From: Mycobacterium szulgai
GTDB taxonomy: Bacteria > Actinomycetota > Actinomycetes > Mycobacteriales > Mycobacteriaceae
DNA: 64,000 nucleotides
Assembly (NCBI RefSeq): GCF_002116635.1
Contig: NZ_LQPW01000148.1
Span: 62,001 to 126,000 of the forward strand
Direction: 5' to 3'
Position 1 is the first letter of the stretch; every line of letters starts with the position of its first letter. Below the pieces are notes generated by a model, which saw nothing but the letters and a program-made list of their open reading frames with translations, did no database searches and had not been told where the DNA came from. A program made the translations under genes and the position numbers. Shown here piece after piece: positions 17,642 to 25,308 of this stretch.

Positions 17642-17647
17642 AGACGA

Positions 17648-18070
17648 CTAGAGCCTTCCGCCGCCGCCCATGTGCGGACCACCGAATCCACCGGGTCCAC
17701 CGACGCCACCGATCTGGCCCGGTGAACCGATGCCGCCAGGGGTTCCGGGAGCGCCGGATTGAGGTCCATACGGCCCATAGGGTTCACCGGGCGCCGGAGG
17801 TCCGCCCGGTCCACCGGGCCCACCCCAGCCGCCGGGTCCGTACAGGCCGCCCGGGGTACCGGGTGGGGGCGGGCCAATGGGTGTCGGAGGTGCGGCCGGA
17901 CCGGGCACGCATTGCTGTAGCTGGTCGTTCCAGACCTGGTCAGGCGGACAGAGTGGGTCGGCCCGGCTGATCGCCGGTGCGCCGACTCCGACCACTCCGA
18001 CCAGGGGCGTTACCCCTAACGCAACGGTGAACGCAGCGACGGCACCGCAGCGCGGCAGGAAATTCCTCAT
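17648..18070 (-). CDS. Secreted Gly/Pro-rich protein
   Basis: A 140-aa exported protein. A signal peptide (about residues 1-37, cleaved near ISRADP) precedes a short Cys pair motif CPPDQVWNDQLQQC, which resembles small chitin/peritrophin-like Cys modules seen in mycobacterial secreted proteins. About 85 residues of Gly/Pro-rich sequence follow (GPGGWGGPGG, PYGPYGP). There is no catalytic motif, and I do not recognise a function. The stop codon falls in the segment shared with the PucR remnant downstream. Promoter module D lies 67 bp upstream of the ATG, with no other gene between, so it is likely a target of the same regulator as modules A-C. Confidence 0.75.
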   Translation of the reverse strand: MRNFLPRCGAVAAFTVALGVTPLVGVVGVGAPAISRADPLCPPDQVWNDQLQQCVPGPAAPPTPIGPPPPGTPGGLYGPGGWGGPGGPGGPPAPGEPYGPYGPQSGAPGTPGGIGSPGQIGGVGGPGGFGGPHMGGGGRL

Positions 18071-18121
18071 TTCGGCCTCTTTCGGTTCGTGGTCTGTCGT
18101 TGCGGTGGTGATCCCCGCGCT

Positions 18122-18213
18122 GACCAGGTGCTGCTAATGATCCGGGCCGCAGGAACGCAGCCCAAGGGTCAAAACAGACCACTACAACCGAAGAATGGTG
18201 CAAAAGCGTGCGG
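18122..18213 (-). promoter_or_regulatory. Promoter module D (upstream of the Gly/Pro-rich protein gene)
   Basis: Fourth copy of the 92-bp module. On the minus strand: the palindrome region at 18198-18213 (left half-site perfect, right half-site TGCGG, so weakened), CCCTTGGGC at 18160-18168, 17 bp, GATCAT at 18137-18142, and GCACCTGGTC at 18122-18131. It lies between the whiB3 stop and the Gly/Pro-rich protein gene. Overall it is closest to copy C. Confidence 0.68.
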
Positions 18214-18229
18214 CAGTCGCCGCGCTGAA

Positions 18230-18538
18230 CTAGGCCGAACGAGGGATACCGCGAGTGCGCGCAAGGCTGCCCTTGAGCAGTAGGTCGCGCTCGGATTCCG
18301 ATAGGCCGCCCCAAACGCCGTAGGGCTCGGCGACGTCCAGCGCGTGGGACCGGCACTCCTGCATCACCGGGCAGCGGCGGCACATCTCCTTGGCGCGCTG
18401 TTCGCGTTGCATGCGGGCACGGCCACGCTCGCCGTCGGGATGGAAGAACATCGATGAGTCGAGCCCGCGACACAGGCCCTGCAATTGCCAGTTCCAGACG
18501 TCGGCGTTGGGCCCAGGTAGCTGCTCTGGCTGTGGCAT
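18230..18538 (-). CDS. whiB3: Redox-sensing transcriptional regulator WhiB3
   Basis: A 102-aa WhiB-family [4Fe-4S] protein, nearly identical to M. tuberculosis WhiB3 (MPQPEQLPGPNAD start, WNWQLQGLCRGLD). The four cluster cysteines are in LCRG, EMCRRCPV and QECRSH, followed by the family GVWGG turn and a basic C-terminus. WhiB3 is known to sense NO/O2, to bind SigA region 4, and to control polyketide lipid synthesis and redox homeostasis. I chose the ATG at 18538 over an upstream in-frame start because it matches the known N-terminus. In M. tuberculosis whiB3 is divergent from Rv3415c; here a PPE gene lies between them. Confidence 0.96.
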   Translation of the reverse strand: MPQPEQLPGPNADVWNWQLQGLCRGLDSSMFFHPDGERGRARMQREQRAKEMCRRCPVMQECRSHALDVAEPYGVWGGLSESERDLLLKGSLARTRGIPRSA

Positions 18539-19020
18539 TGCTGATTCCCTCTCTACACGGCACACCTAAGTGAAGGTCAGGTTCGCGAACGCGCGAGTTG
18601 TGCAACTGAAATGGAGTGGTGTCACCGATGACTACCCGTTAACGGTAGACGCTAGGGGTGCCGCCGAATTTCCGTCAATAGGCGCTTCTTCCGGCAAAAT
18701 ACGGGGCCGTTGTTTGAGAATTAACTTTGCGTTCATCTGTCGCCCATTCGCCGAAGGCTAGTTGTGCTAACCGCGCGTCTTCGTAAGCGGGTTTTCCCAG
18801 GTCAAACCAGTACTGTGAACCAGCTGTAATTAGCCGACAGAAGGCTGTGAGTAATATTCCGGTAACCCAGAAAGCACAAACTTTTTACCACTGCGGGGGC
18901 AGCTATCACCGTGATTGAAACTCGTCACACTTCGGTACCGCAGCCCAGTACGGAACCGTGCCGAGCCACGTGACTGGGGCCTCGGCTGTCGTGAGCCGGA
19001 GTCGGGAAACTAGCCCCTAG
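18539..19020. other. whiB3 upstream intergenic region
   Basis: About 480 bp without a gene between the whiB3 start and the stop of the PPE gene. It is less GC-rich than its surroundings and should hold the whiB3 promoter and 5' leader. I see no convincing sigma boxes or module copy in it. Confidence 0.5.
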
Positions 19021-20259
19021 CTACGCCGCCGGGGCGATCCCCAGCTGGTTCCCCAACTGCGTTGCCAGACCCAGCAACTGGGCAGCCAATGCCGGATTGC
19101 TGGCCTGTATCTGGTTAAACGTCGCGATGATCTGGGCGGTCAGTGCCGGGTTGTTCTGCACCTGCGCCAACAGACTGGTCACCAACTGCGGATTGCTGGC
19201 CAAGAAGCCATACACGCTGGACAGCAAAGCCGGGTTGCTCGTCAGCAACGGCACGAAGTTGGACAACAGCGCTGGATTGCCCGCCACCAGAGCAATCTGC
19301 TGGGTCAACGCCGTGGTCTCAAGCGCGGTTAGGGCGCCGGTTGCGGCGGTGGTCACCTGGCCGACCGTCGCGGTCGCGGCGTCGGCCACTCCATTCACCG
19401 CTGCTGCGACCTGAGCGGCCACAGGTGCGATGGCCGCGGTTGCGGCGGCCACTATCGGTGTGTCCGCGATGGCCTTGGCCACCGGCGCAAGGGCCGCGAC
19501 AGCCGGCGCAGCGGCGTCGGTGATGCCGGCAATAGCCGCCCGGACCGCAGGGGTAAAGACCGCGGCCGTGCGGGCAGCCGTCAGTTCGACATTTCCGATG
19601 GCAGCGACCAGAGGCGTCCCGAGGAGACCCGCGATCAGCCCGTACTCGAACACTGTGGCCGCTGGGTTTGCCGCAGCCGCGGCCGGCGCCAACGCGGCCG
19701 GACTGGCCCCCACGGCGGCGGCAACCCGGCCGGGAAGGGCTTTGAGCGCCTGCCCTAACGGCGCCAGCTGCTCGGCCACCGCCGAAGCTCCGCTGTGATA
19801 GCCGATCATCGCGGTCACATCTTGCACCCACATCGCCTCGTATTCAGCGTCTTTGAAGGCGATCGCCGGGGCGTTGAATCCGAACAGATTCGAGACCACC
19901 AGCGACATCATCTGGTTGCGATTGGTCGCAATCGCGACTGGATGCACCACGGCAGCTCGCGCCTGTTCGAAGACGGTTGCCACCGTCGTGGCGCCAACGG
20001 CCGCGCCTCCTGCGTGGGTCGCGGCCGCGTCAAGCCAGTGCGCGTACGGTCCGGCGACGGCCGCCATGGCGGCTGACGCCGGACCCTGCCACGCCGCACC
20101 CACCAGGTCGGAAATCATCGATGAAAAGGAACTCGCCGCGATACCCAGCTCGTCGGCCAACCCGCTCCAAGCGGCCGCGGCGGTCAACATCGGCGCCGAG
20201 CCCGCACCGCTGTACATCTGCGCCGAGCTAACCTCCGGCGCTGCCATCAAGAAACTCAT
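19021..20259 (-). CDS. PPE family protein with C-terminal NPAL repeats
   Basis: A 412-aa protein with a PPE domain (about residues 1-175: MSFLMAAPEVSSAQMYSGAG, AWQGPAS, NLFGFNAPAIAFKDAEYEAMW). The name-giving PPE reads APE, as in many PE-unlinked members. An Ala-rich helical middle follows. The C-terminus has an unusual repeat: NPALLSNFVPLLTS, NPALLSSVYGFLAS, NPQLVTSLLAQVQN, then two longer units starting NPAL. There is no SVP or MPTR motif. The ATG at 20259 has AGGAAGG upstream. It has no PE partner next to it and sits alone between whiB3 and the Rv3415c-like gene, which are adjacent in M. tuberculosis, so it looks like a lineage-specific insertion. Confidence 0.9.
   Translation of the reverse strand: MSFLMAAPEVSSAQMYSGAGSAPMLTAAAAWSGLADELGIAASSFSSMISDLVGAAWQGPASAAMAAVAGPYAHWLDAAATHAGGAAVGATTVATVFEQARAAVVHPVAIATNRNQMMSLVVSNLFGFNAPAIAFKDAEYEAMWVQDVTAMIGYHSGASAVAEQLAPLGQALKALPGRVAAAVGASPAALAPAAAAANPAATVFEYGLIAGLLGTPLVAAIGNVELTAARTAAVFTPAVRAAIAGITDAAAPAVAALAPVAKAIADTPIVAAATAAIAPVAAQVAAAVNGVADAATATVGQVTTAATGALTALETTALTQQIALVAGNPALLSNFVPLLTSNPALLSSVYGFLASNPQLVTSLLAQVQNNPALTAQIIATFNQIQASNPALAAQLLGLATQLGNQLGIAPAA
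19087..19278 (-). repeat. NPxL repeat region of the PPE protein
   Basis: Three exact 14-residue units beginning NPAL/NPQL, then an 18-residue spacing to the final NPAL. Each unit is Asn-Pro followed by an amphipathic helix-like stretch. DNA identity between units is modest, so the pattern is kept at protein level. Confidence 0.75.
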
Positions 20260-20790
20260 CACAACCGCCTTCCTGCCGGCCTTCCCGGCCTGACCGCCAT
20301 CGTGCTGACGGCGTCGAGGATTTACCTACCGAACCCCCGTTCACGCCGATTCACCGCACCCACCTCTAGCCGCTCTCGCGGTGCCACCACTACCAACACC
20401 ACGCACCACGCCCTTTCATCGAAGCGCTCGGCGATCGACCGGTCACTCAGGAACTGTGACGAGGGAGAATTTTATGCCGATTCGCAGCCGAATGTCTGGT
20501 CTTTTTCACTTCATTGAAAACACATACATTCCGATCCGCCGACCGTCTGCCGCCACGGCAATCCCGACGACGGTGTGCGCCCGCTGGCCCATCTTCCCAG
20601 CACGATCGTGCTGACGCCGGCGTTGCACCAGGCCGTTTGCGTGGGTGGTGCGATCGCGTGGGTCAGCCGCCGGCGTGCCATAATCGCGACTAAGTGGGAC
20701 CACTTTCGCAAAAATTGACCAAACATCAGCAACTCGGGTAATTCCGTGGTACAAGGGCTCTGCTGTTACTAAGTTTCGTTAATTAAACAA
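20260..20790. other. Divergent intergenic region with a 16-bp perfect palindrome
   Basis: About 530 bp between the PPE gene and the divergent Rv3415c-like gene, with no convincing ORF. It contains the perfect palindrome CAGCACGATCGTGCTG at 20598-20613, and a related half (ATCGTGCTGACGGCGTCG) at about 20299-20316 close to the PPE start. These could be regulator sites, but I see no dedicated regulator gene next to them. Confidence 0.45.
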
Positions 20791-21624
20791 GTGGAATCGG
20801 GCAGAAACGCGGCTATCTCTGTGAGTGAAACTCCAAATACCGGCACTCTTGTCGATGTCGCTTTTGGCAGCAGGCCGGGTTCCTGGCCGCTGCCCGCGGC
20901 CACGTCGTCGCAGCAGCTGTGGCTGCGTGCCGTCGCCGCCGGCGGGCAGGGGCGGTACGGCAGCGCGTACAGCGATTTGGAGCTGCTGCGGCGCCGCGTC
21001 GAACCGGGTCCGCTGGCCTCGCTTGCCTACAGCACCCACGCATCGTTTCTGCGCCAGCTGGGCTGGCACCGGCTGGCCCGCGGCTGGGATGGTCGTGCCC
21101 TGGCCCTGGCCGGACAAGATCCCGAGCCAACCGCCGATGCCCTGATCGGATTGGCGGCCGACGCCCTGGGCGTCGGCCGCCTTGCTGCGGCCGCGACCCT
21201 GTTGGCTCGCGCGGACGGGCTACCCGTTTCGGAGCGGCTGGCCGTGCGGCGGCGCTGGGTGGCCGCGGAGCTGGCGATGGCCGGCGGCGACGGGACAGCC
21301 GCGGTCGGCCATGCCGAGGCGGCGGCCGAGCTTGCGGCGGCCATGACCACCGCGTCGGTGCGCCACCAGGTCAAAAGTGAAGTCGTACTCGCGGCGGCGC
21401 TGTGCAGCGCCGGCGCCGTCGAACGGTCCCGTGCGGTGGCCAACGAAGCGCTGCCGGCCACCGGCCGTCATGGGCTGATACCGCTGCGCTGGGCGCTGGC
21501 TTGCTTGCTGATCGATACCGGAAGCGTCACGGTTGCGCCACAACAGGTGCGCAAACTCACCGAAATTCGGGATATTTGCGCAGGCCAGGTGCGGCGCGCC
21601 GGTGGAACCTGGCGTACCGCTTGA
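20791..21624 (+). CDS. Conserved helical (TPR-like) protein, Rv3415c family
   Basis: A protein of 277 aa from the GTG at 20791, or 267 aa from the GTG at 20821. It is almost all alpha-helical and Ala/Leu-rich, with repeat-like pairs of helices (SLAYSTHASFLRQLGWHRLARGWDGRAL, then DALIGLAADALGVGRL), which suggests a tetratricopeptide-like scaffold. By position and length it corresponds to Rv3415c, upstream of sigD. No catalytic motif is visible. It ends 80 bp before sigD in the same direction, so it may be read with the sigD operon; its function is unknown. Confidence 0.8.
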   Translation: MESGRNAAISVSETPNTGTLVDVAFGSRPGSWPLPAATSSQQLWLRAVAAGGQGRYGSAYSDLELLRRRVEPGPLASLAYSTHASFLRQLGWHRLARGWDGRALALAGQDPEPTADALIGLAADALGVGRLAAAATLLARADGLPVSERLAVRRRWVAAELAMAGGDGTAAVGHAEAAAELAAAMTTASVRHQVKSEVVLAAALCSAGAVERSRAVANEALPATGRHGLIPLRWALACLLIDTGSVTVAPQQVRKLTEIRDICAGQVRRAGGTWRTA

Positions 21625-21704
21625 AACGCCGTACGGCCGTTATTGTCTAGCTGTGTCTTAGCCCGGGATGTGTCCGGACCGTAACGTTGGAGAGACCGCC
21701 GTCA

Positions 21705-22280
21705 ATGACAATTGAAGGGGAACGTCTCGACGCTGTGGTTGCGGAAGCCGTGGCTGGAGACCGGAATGCGCTTCGGGAGGTGCTGGAGACCATCCGCCCG
21801 ATCGTCGTGCGGTATTGCCGCGCACGAGTCGGCACCGTCGAGCGGAGTGGCCTGTCAGCAGATGACGTGGCTCAGGAGGTGTGCTTGGCCACCATAACGG
21901 CACTGCCGCGCTACCGGGACCGAGGACGCCCCTTCCTAGCTTTCTTGTATGGCATCGCGGCGCATAAGGTTGCCGACGCGCACCGGGCCGCCGGCCGTGA
22001 TCTGGCCTATCCCGCCGAAGAGGTTCCCGAACGCCGATCGGCCGACGCGGGGCCGGAACAGATTGCCATCGAGGCCGATTCGGTCACCCGGATGAACGAA
22101 TTGCTCGAAATCCTGCCGGCCAAGCAACGCGAAATCCTGATCCTGCGGGTAGTCGTTGGGCTGTCCGCGGAGGAGACCGCCGCCGCGGTCGGCAGCACCA
22201 CCGGGGCCGTTCGGGTGGCCCAGCATCGCGCGCTACAGCGACTGAAAGACGAAATCGTTGCGGCAGGTGACTATGCGTGA
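21705..22280 (+). CDS. sigD: ECF sigma factor SigD
   Basis: A 191-aa ECF sigma factor, nearly identical to M. tuberculosis SigD. Region 2 runs from about residue 20 to 90 (RNALREVLETIRPIVVRYCRARV, DDVAQEVCLATITALPRYRD). Region 4 with its HTH is at about 125-185 (LPAKQREILILRVVVGLSAEETAAAVG). SigD is known to direct genes for lipid metabolism and resuscitation-promoting factor, and to be held by RsdA. I prefer the ATG at 21705 (GGAGAG upstream) over a TTG at 21687. It overlaps rsdA by 8 nt, implying translational coupling. Confidence 0.96.
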   Translation: MTIEGERLDAVVAEAVAGDRNALREVLETIRPIVVRYCRARVGTVERSGLSADDVAQEVCLATITALPRYRDRGRPFLAFLYGIAAHKVADAHRAAGRDLAYPAEEVPERRSADAGPEQIAIEADSVTRMNELLEILPAKQREILILRVVVGLSAEETAAAVGSTTGAVRVAQHRALQRLKDEIVAAGDYA

Positions 22281-23142
22281 ATTTGGTTATGCCCTAGGCG
22301 ATCAGCCCGGCCTGGACGAGGTTGCCCGCACTGATCTGCTGCTCGACGCACTCGCCGAACGCGCCGGCGTCCGTCTCGGTGATCCCGACGACGACGCACT
22401 GGCGGCTCTGCTGGGCGATTGGCGGGACGACCTGCGCTGGCCGCCGGCCAGCGCACTGGTCTCCCAGGACGAGGCCACCGAGGCGCTGATCGCGGGGATG
22501 ACCGAGCGCCGCCGTGCGCGCCGCGGCCTGGCCGCGGTCGGGTCGGTGGCCGCGACGTTGTTGGCGCTCAGCGGGTTCGGAGCGGTCGTGGCCGACGCGC
22601 GCCCGGGGGATGCGCTGTATGGCCTGCACAAGATGATGTTCGACGAACCGCGTGTCAACGACGATCAGATTGTGTTGTCCGCCAAGGCCGATCTGGCCAA
22701 GGTCGAGCAGATGATCGCCCAGGGCCAGTGGAGCCAGGCGCAGACGCAGCTCGCCGAGGTCAGCAGCACCCTGCAGGCTGTCAACGACGGCAGCCGCCGC
22801 CAGGACCTGCTGGCCGAGGTGAATCAGCTCAACACCAAGGTGGAAAAACGCGACCCGAACGCCGAAGCCCCCGCGCCGGCCAGCGAGGTCACGTCGCCGG
22901 CGCCCACACCCGCGTCGACGTCGCCAAGGGCCGCCACACCCAGCACCACGAGTCCGGCATCGACCACGAGCCCGAGTGCGGCTATGACTACGAGCCCGAC
23001 TACGAGCCCGACCACGACTACCACCCGGACCAAGAAGCCGAAGTCGAGCGCGTCGTCAACCGCGCCTAAGGTCACGCCTACTTCGCCTACTCCACCGACT
23101 TCAGCCGTCGCGCCGCCGGCGACGACAACGCCGCCCGCTTAG
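22273..23142 (+). CDS. rsdA: Anti-sigma-D factor RsdA
   Basis: A 289-aa membrane anti-sigma factor matching Rv3413c. The cytoplasmic N-terminal sigma-binding region (about 1-85) includes MREFGYALGDQPGL and WPPASALVSQDEA. One TM helix lies near residues 88-112 (GLAAVGSVAATLLALSGFGAVVAD). An extracytoplasmic helical domain follows (RVNDDQIVLSAKADLAKVEQM), and a long Thr/Ser/Pro tail (TTSPTTSPTTTTT) replaces the Pro-rich tail of the M. tuberculosis protein. RsdA is known to release SigD by regulated proteolysis. The ATG at 22273 lies inside the sigD 3' end. Confidence 0.94.
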   Translation: MREFGYALGDQPGLDEVARTDLLLDALAERAGVRLGDPDDDALAALLGDWRDDLRWPPASALVSQDEATEALIAGMTERRRARRGLAAVGSVAATLLALSGFGAVVADARPGDALYGLHKMMFDEPRVNDDQIVLSAKADLAKVEQMIAQGQWSQAQTQLAEVSSTLQAVNDGSRRQDLLAEVNQLNTKVEKRDPNAEAPAPASEVTSPAPTPASTSPRAATPSTTSPASTTSPSAAMTTSPTTSPTTTTTRTKKPKSSASSTAPKVTPTSPTPPTSAVAPPATTTPPA

Positions 23143-23150
23143 CGGGTTTC

Positions 23151-23564
23151 TCAGAGGTGGCGGCGGAATCCATCCGCGTCAGACGTCGCCTCGTTGAGCG
23201 AGGCATCGGCGTATCCGCGGCAGTAGTCCCACGTGACGTAGGCATCCGGCTCGGGGTCGTAAGCCGGCTCGTGCGGGCGCACCGTGCCGTCGATCAGCAA
23301 TTGCAGCAGGTTGGCGCGCAACATGTCCCAGTCGTGATAGTGGTCCTGTTGGCACTCGTCGCAGCACACCACCAAACCGCGAATTCCCTTGTGCGCCAAT
23401 AAAGCTTCGTACACGGCCAAGTCGGCCAGGTCAGCTTCGACGGCCATCCGCTCCTGTTGATCCAGCGGCTGGCCCGGCTCGACGGCCTCCAGCGCCGCCG
23501 ACGGGTCACAGGGGTCGTCGGCAAAGGGGTCGGGTGGCAAACCCGGGGGGAGGTGGTCGCGCAC
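23151..23564 (-). CDS. DUF5319 family protein (Rv3412 type)
   Basis: A 137-aa small acidic protein conserved beside guaB2 in actinobacteria. It holds a possible metal-binding motif CCDECQQDHYHDWD near residues 67-80 and a C-terminal YVTWDYCRGYADA. The start is a GTG at 23564. It converges on rsdA (8-bp gap) and is divergent from guaB2. No function is known to me. Confidence 0.88.
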   Translation of the reverse strand: MRDHLPPGLPPDPFADDPCDPSAALEAVEPGQPLDQQERMAVEADLADLAVYEALLAHKGIRGLVVCCDECQQDHYHDWDMLRANLLQLLIDGTVRPHEPAYDPEPDAYVTWDYCRGYADASLNEATSDADGFRRHL

Positions 23565-23695
23565 CCCTCTACAGTACGCAAGCCGACAGCGATAATGCCA
23601 GAAATTGAGATCGCCGCACGCTGCGCGTCGGGCACCGCCGGTTGAGCCGATAGGATGGGTACCTCACTGACGCATGCGTATGGAGGGCTTCACCG

Positions 23696-25294
23696 ATGTC
23701 CCGTGGCATGTCCGGCCTAGAAGACAGCTCCGACCTGGTCGGTAGCCCATACGTGCGTGTGGGCGGCCTGACCGATGACCCGGTGCCGACCGGAGGCGAC
23801 GACCCGCACAAGATCGCGATGCTGGGCCTGACGTTCGACGACGTCCTGCTGTTGCCCGCGGCTTCCGACGTGGTGCCCGCCACTGCCGACACGTCCAGTC
23901 AGCTGACCAAGAAGATCCGGCTCAAGGTGCCGCTGGTCAGCTCGGCGATGGACACCGTCACCGAGTCCCGGATGGCCATTGCGATGGCCCGCGCCGGCGG
24001 CATGGGGGTGCTGCACCGCAACCTGCCCGTTGCCGAACAAGCGGGCCAGGTGGAAATGGTGAAGCGCTCCGAGGCCGGCATGGTCACCGACCCGGTCACC
24101 TGCCGCCCGGACAACACCCTGGCCCAGGTCGACGCGCTGTGTGCCCGGTTCCGCATCTCCGGGTTGCCGGTGGTCGACGACGACGGCGCCCTGGTCGGCA
24201 TCATCACCAACCGGGACATGCGCTTCGAGGTCGACCAGACCAAGCAGGTCGCCGAGGTGATGACCAAGTCGCCGCTGATCACCGCCCAGGAGGGGGTCAG
24301 CGCGTCAGCGGCGCTGGGGCTGTTGCGGCGCAACAAGATCGAGAAACTGCCCATCGTCGACGGCCGGGGCAAGTTGACCGGGCTGATCACCGTCAAGGAC
24401 TTCGTGAAGACCGAGCAGCACCCGCTGGCCACCAAGGACAAGGACGGCCGGCTACTGGTGGGTGCGGCCGTCGGCGTCGGCGGCGACGCCTGGGTTCGCG
24501 CCATGATGCTGGTCGATGCCGGGGTCGACGTGCTCGTCGTCGACACCGCCCACGCCCACAACCGGCTGGTGCTCGACATGGTGAGCAAACTCAAACTCGA
24601 GGTGGGCGACCGGGTCGAGGTGGTCGGCGGCAACGTCGCCACCAGGTCAGCGGCCGCGGCCCTGGTCGATGCCGGCGCCGACGCGGTGAAGGTCGGTGTT
24701 GGTCCGGGCTCCATCTGCACCACCCGGGTGGTGGCCGGGGTGGGTGCGCCCCAGATCACGGCGATCCTGGAAGCTGTAGCGGTGTGCGGGCCCGCCGGAG
24801 TGCCGGTGATCGCCGATGGCGGGCTGCAGTACTCCGGCGATATCGCCAAGGCCCTGGCCGCCGGCGCCTCGACGGCGATGCTGGGCTCGCTGCTGGCCGG
24901 CACCGCCGAAGCGCCCGGCGAACTGATCTTCGTCAACGGCAAGCAGTACAAGAGCTACCGCGGCATGGGGTCGCTGGGCGCCATGGCGGGCAGGGGCTCT
25001 GGCGGGCAAACGAAGTCCTACTCCAAGGACCGCTACTTCGCCGACGACGCGCTTTCCGAGGACAAACTCGTACCCGAAGGGATCGAGGGCCGGGTGCCGT
25101 TCCGTGGCCCGCTGGCGACGGTGATCCACCAGCTGACCGGCGGCCTCTGCGCGGCGATGGGCTACACCGGCTCGCCCACCATCGAGGTGCTGCAGCAGGC
25201 GCAGTTCGTCCGGATCACGGCCGCGGGTCTCAAGGAGAGTCACCCGCACGATGTCGCGATGACTGTCGAAGCGCCCAACTACTACGCACGCTGA
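23696..25294 (+). CDS. guaB2: Inosine-5'-monophosphate dehydrogenase GuaB2
   Basis: A 532-aa IMP dehydrogenase, which oxidises IMP to XMP with NAD+, the committed step of GMP synthesis. The barrel contains the catalytic Cys loop GPGSICTTR and the flap region GSLGAMAGRGSGGQTKSYSKDRYF. Two CBS domains interrupt the barrel at about residues 125-250 (MVTDPVTCRPDNTL, VAEVMTKSPLITAQEG). It is very close to M. tuberculosis GuaB2 (529 aa), with a small insertion in the flap. It starts an apparent operon with guaB3 and choD, the same gene order as in M. tuberculosis. Confidence 0.97.
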   Translation: MSRGMSGLEDSSDLVGSPYVRVGGLTDDPVPTGGDDPHKIAMLGLTFDDVLLLPAASDVVPATADTSSQLTKKIRLKVPLVSSAMDTVTESRMAIAMARAGGMGVLHRNLPVAEQAGQVEMVKRSEAGMVTDPVTCRPDNTLAQVDALCARFRISGLPVVDDDGALVGIITNRDMRFEVDQTKQVAEVMTKSPLITAQEGVSASAALGLLRRNKIEKLPIVDGRGKLTGLITVKDFVKTEQHPLATKDKDGRLLVGAAVGVGGDAWVRAMMLVDAGVDVLVVDTAHAHNRLVLDMVSKLKLEVGDRVEVVGGNVATRSAAAALVDAGADAVKVGVGPGSICTTRVVAGVGAPQITAILEAVAVCGPAGVPVIADGGLQYSGDIAKALAAGASTAMLGSLLAGTAEAPGELIFVNGKQYKSYRGMGSLGAMAGRGSGGQTKSYSKDRYFADDALSEDKLVPEGIEGRVPFRGPLATVIHQLTGGLCAAMGYTGSPTIEVLQQAQFVRITAAGLKESHPHDVAMTVEAPNYYAR

Positions 25295-25308
25295 CAGGCG
25301 GACCTGAC

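Noticed and set aside
8883..18213. The four-copy element as an insertion sequence end or a MIRU-type dispersed repeat
   Set aside because: No terminal inverted repeats or target duplications are seen, all copies lie upstream of gene starts in one orientation, and only block positions are conserved, which fits a promoter better. A genome scan could still overturn this.
24139..25308. N-terminal extension of guaB3 through guaB2
   Set aside because: The frame is open upstream but out of register with guaB2; the ATG at 25309 matches the conserved GuaB3 N-terminus and length.
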